Positions 23,701-35,700 of a DNA stretch of 64,000 nt are shown here, in pieces. Both the position numbers and the translations under genes were made by a program. How positions within the stretch are numbered: the first letter of the stretch is position 1; each line of letters starts with the position of its first letter. The stretch covers positions 1,173,501-1,237,500 of the forward strand of contig CALNXK010000024.1 in NCBI GenBank assembly GCA_942486035.1. Direction: 5' to 3'. The notes below the pieces were generated by a model, which was not told the origin of the DNA, did not search any database, and worked only from the letters and a program-made list of their open reading frames with translations. The stretch is from Porites lobata (taxonomy: Eukaryota > Cnidaria > Anthozoa > Scleractinia > Poritidae).

Positions 23701-26700
23701 GTATTCATACAGATAGCGAAGTTCAGACAGGTGCCACACTTTTTAAAATTACCCTCAAAGTTGAGCTACTTTCGTGTTTTGATGGAAAGCCGAAAACACG
23801 TGCTGGGGAAAAAATCATTGCCGTTGAAATAAACAAATACTTCGAAACTGTGATATGGCTAGGAAATCTACAATGGTGTATCTGTATACGGAAAAGAAAA
23901 TCATGCTTTTTGAGCGAGTTGTTCGTTTTCTAGAGCGCGGTCAATATTAGCGATTTTTGCAGTTTGAAAGGCTATGACGCCAGCGCTAATCGTCCGGAAA
24001 TTCAAAAATTCCCCATAAAATATATATTTATCACTTTCGGTCAAACGAAATGTATTTTTGTAACTACTAAGGTGAAGGCTTTAATATCCCAGAACATAAG
24101 GGAAATTAATTTTTTGATCCGAAATCACTGGTCGGTTTTTACGGAGACACGCTCTTAATTTTTATCAGTCACGACAGGTTCGGCACATGATTGGAGCGGC
24201 GTCTGAACCGGGCCTTTAAGTGCTGAGCCAGCCGAATTTATCATGTCAATGAAAGTCAACAGCCTCTAAAGGTCTCATGTCAGGGTTATACATGACCATT
24301 TGGATATACAAGGACTCGCACATTTTTTATTGCTTATTCATTTATTTATTAAGGCATCTCTATTCATTACCTCATTTGTTTTATTTTGTAACACAGTTTC
24401 ATCGTGTAAAGTCCTTTTCGACAAGAAAATGTGAGTAAAAGCTACAAATTGTTTATTTTATGGTTATCACTATGTAAAACGTCGAAATGTGTCAACCGCC
24501 TGGTATAAAAATCTGGTAACCTAACGATGCGCAATTCATACAGGTCACAGGTATTTTTCAAGGCATCGGCTGACCAGGTTCGGATAATTTTTTATTTAAA
24601 GTAATTTTCGTGTCCAAGATAGTTATTTCATTGGCGGAATTTATGCTAAAGACGAATTATGACAATTATCCGTTTGCGACGAAATATATCCGTAAGACGA
24701 ATAATTCGCCTCGATATAAATCGCCAAAAATAGTCTTCGACTTATTCGTCTGTCAGCACGTCTTATAGGCGTACTAACCGGACAGACAATTCGTCTGAGA
24801 CAGTTAATCCCTCTCTAAACTTTATATAACTGACTAGACGGAAAAGAAGATGGATATCTGTTGAGTTTTGACTTGAGGAGACTCAGTCTCCTCTCACTGG
24901 TAGATATTTCAATTCATCATCACCCGGCGACCTTCTTACCACATTGCCTTGAAGGGACTGTGTCACGATAGGGCGCATGTGTGAGCTGTGGTAGTAGCTG
25001 ATTGTCTTTGAACCAATCGGAAGCGAGTAAGATGCACGCGAGGAAATTTACATTGTTCGCGAAGTGGGAGTCTTTCGGACGTTTATGTTCGATTTTATAG
25101 CGGAGCTCCACCCGCGCGCGTGGACGGAGCCCCATAGCTAAGGAAATGTGGTAATCTACCCATCCGAGAAAATTTGGTAATCACGTGACAGTACGCCCGA
25201 CCGTCCGTCCGCACCACAGGCGAACCAATGTTTACTCTCACACTTTCTAGCTATTTTGGGAGCCCAATAGAAAACTAATTGCACATCAATATTGTGATCA
25301 ATTGACAGCTGTCAAAACAGGATATCCGCTGACCAGTATCACCTGACCGTACCGCGGGCTCAAGTGTCGACCCATCGAGGTCGAGTACTTTTTTGAAGTT
25401 ATCCGCTGACAAATTAACAGTTTCAAATGATCGCAGGCTCAAGTCTATTTTTTTCCAATGATTCATATGAAATATGTTGTGTTTATGTCACTATGGCCCC
25501 GCAGTGTCAAGATTTTTGATTTCAAACTGACCTCGGACGCGAAAATTCAGCCACTTTTTTAAAAATAAAGGCGGAGAAGACCTTTTCTTACCATGGTCAC
25601 GCGTTGGTCACGCTCTACGTCCAATTTTTGTACTCTGATTGGTCAGGTGACAGGTGAGTTCATGCGGAAAATTTATGCAGCATCTTGAAAGTTGTTTACT
25701 TTGACAGCAAAAGCTGACAGAGTTTTGTGTCAACTTGTGATGTTTTTAACTGTCTAAATCCTTTTCCACTGGATGTACAAAATGAAATACAGCTGCTATC
25801 AAGAGTCGTCTTGGTTTGTTTATTAGGGACTTTAAGATACGACACTATGGTTGCCTGGGACGGTTAGATAGATGTCACGTCACGCAAAACACGCGTGACC
25901 TTTTACCGTCGTCCTTCTGGGACGGTATGTTTTCGCCGGGTTTCTCGTCGTGAAGACAACGGTGAAACCGATAAGAGTTCATGCATACTTATTGTCACTT
26001 TTCTTCTAAAAGTGGGTAGCCAATGGCTTAAATATGCATTGGCTTGTGTTCACATTGATTAACCTATCGGTGAAATGAAAAAAAAAAAAGCGAAAATGTC
26101 TGAGTTCATTCATAACTTATCTCGCGGCCGCATTGCTACTGCTTGTTTTCTACCTAGTGTCGTTCGCCATGGCAGAGGAAAATTGCCGAAATGAAAGGTA
26201 AGGCCCAGTTCAAACGTTGATCTTTTCATGCACCGAACCTAATACCTATTTAGGTCGACCCAAATGGTTCGAGGTTGATTCAGGCGTCAAACTTAAAGTG
26301 TAGTCGAACTCGATTCATTTTCACGATGTTCAATGGCCTAGAATGCTTTAAACAAGTGAAAATAAATTTTAGTAATTTGTGCTTTAGTTTCGGCACATGA
26401 GAAGTTCGACGTTTCAACTGGGCCTAACGGTGATGATTGTAGCCGTCTTTTTTATAACTTAAAACTGTATTTTTATCAAGAAAAGATTTCTTTAACTCAA
26501 ACGGTGTTGGCTTAGGAAAGGAAAGTTCAAATAAAAACATCGACTACAGTTTTGAAAACTAGCTAGCTTTAATTTGTTCCCTTATTCTTCTGATTGGTAT
26601 TCTTCGTATAAAATAAGAAACTCTTCTTCAGTAATTGAGCCTTCTGCGAAAGAAATGACAAGCGAGTTTCGCAGATGACTTCACCGTCCTCTGTTTTGTT

Positions 26701-29700
26701 GTCCGATCTTAAATTAAAAATTTTCGCGGTGTAGACTTAAATGTTCACATGAATTTATTCCAAGGAGATTCGGACCAAAGATTCGTTACAAGGATCTGGT
26801 TAGACTACGAAAAACAAAACGAGTGTGAATAAAAGGAAGAAAGATGAAAATACTAAGCGACAACATACTTACAGGATTTGAAGGCTCGAAGGAAACGTGA
26901 AAAGACTTTAGGCCGTGTAAACGAACAGAACTCGACTAGAACTTTACCTCAAGATTTTCGAGCGAGCACATGCCCCAGACCATAATATTACAACGACATA
27001 TAAATGACGTAGTTCTTCTACCAGTCCCGCGCGGGCTAAAGACGGGAAAAACTTAACAGATACAAGAAGAACGTTTTGAAACCTACATTCCGGCCCCTAA
27101 AATCGTAGGCAATAGCAAAGGATTTTAAAGGAAACTTGACCGAAACAAAACGTTAAATCTAACAGTTCTCCAAACATATACAAAGTTCGGATCATAGTTC
27201 AGTTCAGCACTGCTTCATTCTCTCTGACATCTCCACTGACTCCAGGAGAACGATCTTATCGACAGGGCGATCGTATTGCGAGGTTCTGGTCTTCACCGTT
27301 ACACTCCTCACATGTTCATCACTGCTGTTCTTGCGCACACTGGTAATCCGACCAAGAGGCCAAGATGATCTCGGTACTCTATCGTCGACCACAAGTACTA
27401 TGTCATCAACGGCGAAGTTCCTTGACGGATAAGTCCATTTCTGCCTCTCTTGCAACTGTGGCAAGTACTCTCTAATCCATCTCCGCCAAAACACGTCGGC
27501 TAAATATTGAACTTGGCGCCATCTTCTTCGGGAATAGCCATCCTCTTTCCTGAACACACCTGGGGGAAGTCTTGGGCCTGACCGTAGCAACAGCAAATGA
27601 CTCGGCGTGAGAGCTTCAGAATCTGACGGGTCATCAGATGACTTCGTTATGGGACGCCCATTAACAATTGACTCCACTTCACACATGAGGGTAGTCAACC
27701 CTTCATCATCCAGCGGCTGTTCCTTCATAAGTGCAACAAGAATCTTTCTGACAGTTCTAATACAACGTTCCCACACGCCACCGAAATGGGACCCCGATGG
27801 TGGGTTAAACAGCCACTTGACATTTCTTTGCAAGAGGAACTCATGGATCTGACTCTTGTTCCAACCAGAGATAGCTTCTCGGAGTTCCTTGCACCCGCCA
27901 ACAAAATTTGAGCCGTTGTCCGACCTCATTACTTCAGGAACACCTCGCCTTGCGATAAAGCGGCGCATGGAGTTCAAGAACGAATCAGTGTCCATACTCT
28001 GGGCGACTTCAAGTGTATGGCTCTGGTCGCCAAACACGTGTACAAGACTCCATAACGCTTAACTTGACTTCTAGCCCTCTTGACCCAAAACGGACCGAAA
28101 CAATCAACGCCTACAAAACTGAACGGGGGTTTGTTAGGTGTGACTCTGTCAGCAGGAAGATCGGCCATCTTCTGAGTTTTAAACGGAGCCTGTCTTCGCC
28201 TACAGCTAAAACAACGGTTTACAACTCTTCTCACCGCGACTCTTCCTTTGATAATCCAGTAACTCTTTCTGATCAAAGAGAGCACATATTCTTGACCAGA
28301 ATGCCCAGAAAGCAAGTGATAATGCCTGACGATCAAATCTACAACATGATGTTTCTTAGGCAGTATTACAGGGTGTCTTTGCTCCTGTTCAATTGGTGCA
28401 TGCCTCAATCTTCCTCCCACACACAGCAGGTCATCGCGCAGCTCAGGATCCAACTTGGCGATTGAACTTGATTTCTTGACGGAACCTGTTCTTCTGGCTC
28501 GGACTGATTTCTTGAGCTCAACTTTTGATTCTTTACCTTGCAGACACACCAACTCTTCTCTAAAGCATTGCCTTTGTACATACTTCAAGACTTCTATCTC
28601 AGCAGAGTGCATTTCTTCTACACTGATGGGACTGGGTATTTCGGAGACGAGTACTTTAGCTGTGCCTTCCTTCCGCCTGCGACACTCGCGCAGAAGATTA
28701 GAACGATAACGCAAGATCCATGCCATCAATTTCTTAAGCTTATACCACGAGGAACAGGACTGCACTACTCGGTTTAAGAAGTCAGCTTCAACTGTAGACG
28801 CTACTGAGAAAGTTTTCCTTTCCCGTTTCACCTCAGGATCATCTTCCTTTATTTCCACAGAAATTTCAGGTCGCTTAGGCCAGCGGTCCTCTGCTTCCCA
28901 CAAAAAAGGAGGGCCATTAATCCAGCGGCTCTGGTGGATGATGTCTTCAGCCAAAAGCCCTCTGGACGCATCGTCAGCTGGGTTGGAATCTGTGTCAACA
29001 TAGTTCCACTGATCTGGTCGCGATCCTTCATGGATTGTTGTAATTCTGTTCGCGACGAACGTCTGAAATCTCTTCTCTTTGTTCGTAATATAGCTCAACA
29101 CGCACGTGCTGTCCGTCCAAAAGAACTCTTCTTCTAGTGCTACATCCAACTCATGTTGCATCATCTTGTTCAATCTGGTGGCAACCACAGCAGCTGAAAG
29201 CTCCAGACGAGGAATAGTAACTGACTTCTGGGGTGTTTGTCTCGACTTCCCCATCAAAAAGGCACAATGGACATTTCCAGCTTCATTGACGACTCGAAGA
29301 TAAGTAACAGCACCATAACCTTCACCTGATGCGTCTGAGAAATTGTGAAGTTGGCTAGACACTATGCGGCCAAAGTTCTTGGGCCTTAAACAACGTTGAA
29401 CGGCGAACTGTTCGAGTTTTGGAAGTTCCTGCAACCAATCTTGCCAACGCTTTAAATCTTCAAGGGGAATTTTAACAACAAACCCTAGAGGGTCATAAAT
29501 TGAGCTTATGACGGAAAGAATATCCCTCCTCGTTGGGGGTCGGTCCTTCACTGCAATCTTAAAACGTAAGGTATCTGACTGGACATCCCACAGAATGCCG
29601 AGGGCACGCTCAACAGGCAAGTTCTCGAGATCGAGCTCCTTGACGGAACTGGCTCTCTCGGATACTGGGACTAACTGGATGACATCGTAGGCATTTGAAA

Positions 29701-32700
29701 CCCATTTCGTTAAGCGGAAACCTCCTTTGGCCAGCAACTGACGTAGCTGATCGACCAGTCGACTTGCTTGTTGGTTATCTTCCACAGACTTCAAGCAGTC
29801 ATCAACATAGAAATTTCTTCTCACCGTCTGAATGGTGTCTTTATCAAAATGTTCCGCATTGTCTTCAGCCGTTTTCTGCAGTGCATAATTCGCACAACTG
29901 GGAGATGAAACTCCCCCGAAAAGGTGAACTAGCATTTGAAATTCTTCTGGTTCCTTGTCCATTTCACCACTCGGCCACCACAGGAAACGGAGGTACCTGC
30001 TATCCTCTATTGGTACGCGCACTTGATAAAACATCTTCTCAATGTCAGCCATGATGGCTATGGGCTGTTCTCTAAATCTTGTTAGGACTCCAATGAGCGA
30101 GTTGGTTAAATCAGGTCCTTGCAAAATCTGTTGATTGAGCGAGACATTCTGGAATTTTGCGGCACAGTCAAAGACCACTCGGACCTTGTCGGGCTTTTGT
30201 GGGTGAATGACGGGGTGATGAGGTAGATACCATGAGGGTGAATCCTCTCGCTGACCTTCAGGAACTTTCTGTGCATGTCCTTTATCAAACAAGTCATCCA
30301 TAAATAAAGAATTCTTCCGGTGTAGTTGGGGATCCTTCAGCAGCCTCTTCTTCAGCAACCCAAGACGATGTTCAGCGACGATCTTGTTGTTGGGCAGATC
30401 TGGAGGGAAGACCTTCCAAGGAAGCGCAACTTCGTAATGACCACCGCGGAGCTCAGCAGAATCCTCCATTATGGCAAGGGCTCTCTTGTCATCTTGAGAC
30501 AATCCTTTCTCAATGCTGAACTGCGAATCATTAAATTCTATTTCACAGAAACGTACAAACTGCTGGTCCAAGACAACATGAGACTGGATACGGTTTGAAG
30601 TACGGGCTGCCTTACTTGCCCTACCGAGTGGGCCATTGATGGTCCATCCTAGCAGTGTTCGCACGGCATAAGGACCACCATCTTCACTTCTCTGCACTTC
30701 ATGAGGTTCAAGAAGTTCGGGCACATCATTACCTATGAGCAATTCGATGTCGGCATCAATGCAAGGTAAGTCGATATCTTTCAGGTAGAACCACCTTTCC
30801 ACATCACTTTGAACCGGCACATCATCAACGGTGACTGGAAGCTTGACTCGTGAGAAAACATTTGACAGTTCAACGACATTACGTCCTTGCAGATCAGAAA
30901 CTTCCAAATTGACCACTAGACTTTCACTCTTAACATTATCACTATCCATGGTAGTTAAAGACAGCATCGCTTTTCTACCTGTTGCACCTAGACGTTCTAT
31001 CAACTTGTCAGTGCAAAATGTAGTGTTCGACCCTGGATCCAGAAACGCGTAGGTTTGAACCATCTTCTCCCTTCCCTCGGCTCTGACATTAACTGGAACT
31101 ATGGCAAGTCCTGTAGCTGATGCTCCGGCCCCAGTCGCACTACACACTCCTTCACATGCTACCATTTCAGTGAAACAGCTTCGGGCTTGGCCATTCTGAT
31201 TCTCATTCTCCGTGTTGCTCGACTGGGTCTCAGATACTGATGGAGTTGGTGCTTTGACTGGTTTGTCATTCTTTGGGTGTAAGAACGTAGAATGTTTCCG
31301 ATGACCTATCTTACATCCGACAATCTGGCAGAAGCTTTTCTTGGGGCACGACATCGCCATGTGTCCCGCAACAAGACAATTATCACACAGTCCTCTACTA
31401 CGCACAAAACTAATTCGCTCATCAACCGACTTTCCTCTGAAAAGCTGGCAGCGTGATAGCCAATGACTCTCCTTACACAATGGGCACTTGACGTTCGACT
31501 TGTCAGGCGCACGTTCAGTGTTGTCCTTAGGTGGGTCAGTAGTACTTTCCGGGGTGGTTCCTTGTGTCGTGAAAGCAGAACCTTTGTGCTCCTTTGATGG
31601 TGTTCTGTACCTTCTTTTGGAACCAATGCCTACAGCGTTGTTCTTGTCATCATTCGAGTGGATGTCCCCAAACACTGGATGGTTGGCTATTCTAGCTTTT
31701 GCTTCAACAAATTCTGCAACATCTCCGATAGTGACCTCTCTTTTCAGCTCTTCATTGATGTAATCAGCCTTTTCTCTCCATCTCTGCCTTAGCCAAAGTG
31801 GCAACCTTCCAATGATCCTTTGGAGAGTGTCTGGGTTTTCAATTTTGTTTAGGTATCCAATTTCCTTGAGAGAGTTCTTACAACTTGTAAGTACAACCGA
31901 GTACCTTTGCAAAGCAGGACCATCATCTGACTTAATCTGAGGAGTTTTCGTTACTCGATCAATGAGGGCAGTTGCTATTTTGTAGCTTTGACCATATCTA
32001 TCCTTAAGGAGTGCTCTTGCAGTCTTGTAGCCTTCTTTGGGATCCATCGATAAACAGCTTTGCATTAACTCCTTCACTTCTCCTGATGTATATTGAACGA
32101 GATAGTACAAACGTGAGTTCGGGCTGCTTGTCTTTGACTCTATTAAATTTTCAAAGGCTCGCACGAAGTCAGAGTACTCAACAGGATCACCCGAAAACAC
32201 AGAGATTTCAGGCTGTGGCAATGTCATGGCTAATGTTTGAAGCTGGTGCTGTTTCAGCAATTCCTGAAGCTGTTGATTTTGTTGTTGTTGCATCTTCTGG
32301 ACTTCAATCACGTGACTGACATTCTTGTCACTTAGATCTAGGTGTTGTTCCAATAATCCACCTTCAGCACTTTCACCATTAATCGCAGAGGGTGAGCATC
32401 CGTAACCTTTCCATACAGGGGCGTCTGGGTTTAGTGGACTGCATTTAACCTCTTGATTTTCCTCTGTCTGATGAACTGGAGCTTCCACAGTTTCCTTCTC
32501 TTCGACTTGACCTGGAGTGGAGGTTGCAAATTGACCTGCTAGTGTCAGTGTATGACTTTCTTGGCCTTCAGGCATATCCACGGTGCTCTCCTTCTTGGTT
32601 GCATGTAAAGTCGGTAACTGACTTGACAGTGTTGACAGACGTCGCTCCTCACAATAACTGTACACCTTTTTCTTCAGCGTCGGCCTTTGCTAACTTAGTT

Positions 32701-35700
32701 TCCAACTCAAAATTCTCTTTCTTCTGCTTCAACAAGAGTTCTTCTAACTGAATGTCCTGCCGTGTCTTCAATGCAGCTACTTCCACTGACAAGGCAGCTT
32801 TCTTAGCAGAGGCTCTCAGCCCTGCACTTGAAGCGGTGCTTGACTGTGAGAGACTGGAACTAGCGCTAGATTTAGACTTGCGCCTCCTAGAACTTGCAGC
32901 AGACTTCGATTTCGTAGAACTAATATTACTGATAGAGTCTTCCGGATGAAGACTGATGGCAAGATCTAATTCTTCTTGGAGCTTAAACTGAGCAGATTGC
33001 AACCAGACCTCAAATGACTGAAACACCGCAGTTCCCATACGTTTCACTGATTCAAAATACTCGATCGAGTCCCGAATTGCACTTTCATCAGTCAACTCAG
33101 CGTGATACTTATCATGTGCTTCGTTAAAATGTCTCATAGCTACTTCTAAATCAAGAAACTTCGCTCTAACCTGATCAACATTGTCAGAGCTCTTCATTAG
33201 CTCAAGTAATTCGCGCTGTCTTCTGGTGACGGCCGCCTTTGAACCGGACCTACTGCGCTTTAAGCGAAGAATTCTCTCGTGAACGGCTCCATCGACGTCG
33301 ACAGTTTTGGTTTTCAACCCACGTAAGTCCATCTTACTCTACAATCGATCCACAAGCGAAGAAACAAATTATCGATAACACCAATCAATCAAAGAACGGA
33401 TAAATTCATGGCACAATCGATGAAAATCCAAGACGATCCACAGCGAAACCAGCGTATCCTTCTAACGCAAATGTAGACTTAAATGTTCACATGAATTTAT
33501 TCCAAGGAGATTCGGACCAAAGATTCGTTACAAGGATCTGGTTAGACTACGAAAAACAAAACGAGTGTGAATAAAAGGAAGAAAGATGAAAATACTAAGC
33601 GACAACATACTTACAGGATTTGAAGGCTCGAAGGAAACGTGAAAAGACTTTAGGCCGTGTAAACGAACAGAACTCGACTAGAACTTTACCTCAAGATTTT
33701 CGAGCGAGCACATGCCCCAGACCATAATATTACAACGACATATAAATGACGTAGTTCTTCTACCAGTCCCGCGCGGGCTAAAGACGGGAAAAACTTAACA
33801 GATACAAGAAGAACGTTTTGAAACCTACACGCGGCTTCTTACCGTCATGTCCCCAGGCCGCCCGTATACGCATCCAACCGTCCCAGCCTACCGTAGTGAC
33901 CTATCTTAAAGTCCCTATTGGGGTTTTGGTTTAGAAATGCGTCGCTTGTCAAAATTGAGTAATCCGATTTCGGATGGCATCGTTTTCGTCTTTCACCTTG
34001 CTCAATGCGTAAGAGGGTTTAAAAGTCTCAAGCAACTATGGCCTTCCTTGATATCTTTCAGGAACTGAATCTCGAATGGTAAGCCTGAGTAATTATTGTA
34101 TTTGATGTTTGTTTTTGTTATATCTAATTTCATGAAGTCGAGCACAGTTCACGCTGACAAGTTTTTGCACGTTTGTTGAGATTTGAGTCAATGATCTGAT
34201 ATAGTATCAGGTTTGATATAAGCTTACAGAACTTTAAATGGCCTTCAGATATATTTTCTCACGGCAAATAGAAAAAAAAAACGTTCCGAAGAATATTTCA
34301 TTATAAATTTGGCTGTAGAAAGAAAACTTTGAGTGATTTTCTTGTTTCGAAGAGTTCATCTTTGAAAAAAACAAACAGCGGAAGGCCGCCTGAAAGTAAA
34401 ACAAAATAAACTTAAGCTTAAGCTTTAAGCTTAAACACTCAGGATTTTTAGAGACACTTTAATACTTGTCTTCGTGAATGAAAATTGTTGTCTCTGTAAA
34501 TGTTTTACCGAATTACATTCCTCTTATTGATTGTTAGTAGTCTCTCTTGCAATTTTAATCGCTTGTCTGTGTGTTTGTTTTCATCGTTCATGAACATCGC
34601 TTGCAGGAGTACTTAGAAATGTCGCGCGTATCAAACGCTTTATAAGATTACACATCGTTATAACTGGAACCATTAAATAACAAAAAATAATGATAATAAA
34701 TTCGTTATTATGTTGAAGCGTATCTCCATTAAAGTTCATTCAAACAGTTGACCACACTGACAGCTCGCACTAAAAATGAGAACCGGCTGGCCGTATGAGT
34801 GATTTTGGAAATTTTTTGAACGGTTTCGCTAAAAGCCCACGATTGATTGTCCTGAACATTGAAAAATTGTGAAATGCCGTATTCTGTCCGAGGTCTGTAT
34901 GATAAAAAGTACTATTTCACCTCAGATATGATGTATAAAAAGTCGGTTTACACACCCTCAGATTTGTTGGCAAGAATTTGTAAAGTAAACCTGTCGAACG
35001 CAAAAAAATGCGGCCTGATTTGTTTTCCAAGAATTTGTTTTCGAGGCCTAATCTACTGTGATCAAGAGCCATTATGGCTCTTGAATGTGATAGAAGATGT
35101 TTGCTATTTTTTTGGTGTACATATATTTAGGCTATCAACTCGATGTAAGATGTTTCAATCTAAAATAACTTATCCTTTCCGTCAAAATTCACATGAATGT
35201 GCCCTTAAGTTAACTGATTTGTGGATTACAAGTTTATTGTTTGATTTAAAATATAAATTTATTAATGGGAGCTTCGCTTTTAGCCCTGGCTAAATCTATA
35301 TATTATATCCCCATAATTCATATTTATTCTCTGGTATTCCTCAGATAAATGTTGCAGCTGATAAGAATAAGATTAACAACCCTGTCCTGCTTTGAAACAA
35401 ACATTTACCTACGTGTATTTTTACGTGCACACGCTAAAAAACAAGCCTCCGATCCGCAAACAAAAATAATTTGTAAACAAACCTTACTGATCTCTCTGTT
35501 TACCCCATAGGCGTACGGGAAATTTTTTGCCAGGGGGGGCGGTAAACCATTTGCCCAAAAAAATTCTCGCAAGTGTCCCAAATTTTTACAGAAGAGTTGA
35601 AACGAAACGAGGGCCATATTGCAACAACATAGGCCGTACTGGCGTATAAAGGTGGCTCGATACAGTTTTTCAGGGTCAATGCCAAGTTTGAGCATAAACT

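Larger units (their letters stand above)
19161..24154 (+). mobile_element. 5.0-kb element with ~1-kb inverted repeats and TTAA target site
   Basis: The ends are inverted copies: left GAGCGTGTCTCCGTAAAAAC, right GTTTTTACGGAGACACGCTC. Each is flanked by TTAA (19157–19160 and 24155–24158). Similarity continues inward for roughly 980 bases on each side, with scattered mismatches. The 3-kb centre carries two gene-like segments on + (20169–20563 and 22496–22825). TTAA duplication is the habit of the piggyBac superfamily, but the termini are not its usual CCC-type ends and no piggyBac transposase is seen. The class is therefore open. It sits in intron 4 of gene B. Confidence 0.8.
26730..33829 (-). 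mobile_element. Full-length BEL/Pao LTR retrotransposon
   Basis: Two 358-bp LTRs beginning TGTAGACTTAAATG and ending AAACCTACA look identical by eye. They are flanked by the 5-bp duplication CGCGG (26725–26729 and 33830–33834). The gag-pol coding sequence runs on minus from 33332 to 27204 in three pieces separated by two single-base frameshifts. Gag zinc knuckles, aspartic protease, YVDD reverse transcriptase, RNase H and integrase are in BEL order. Identical LTRs mean a recent insertion. The element is nested in a DNA element within intron 5 of gene B. Confidence 0.95.
25826..33915. mobile_element. TIR element (gggactttaagat ends) split by later insertions
   Basis: Left end GGGACTTTAAGATACGACAC...CCTGGGACGG; right end CCGTCCCAGCC...ATCTTAAAGTCCC; flanked by TA on both sides. 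Removing the BEL element with its 5-bp duplication leaves about 985 bp. The Harbinger-like MITE at 26202 also lies inside. The same termini bound the 364-bp element at 54743–55106. No transposase was recognised in what remains. Confidence 0.7.

Noticed and set aside
19161..24154. Two separate inverted solo repeats rather than one element
   Set aside because: Equal arm lengths, exact TTAA at both outer ends and same-strand gene segments between them favour one element.
34859..35293. 144-codon open frame on + in gene B intron
   Set aside because: No domain, cysteine-rich but unordered composition, no splice context; length is within chance for AT-rich sequence.
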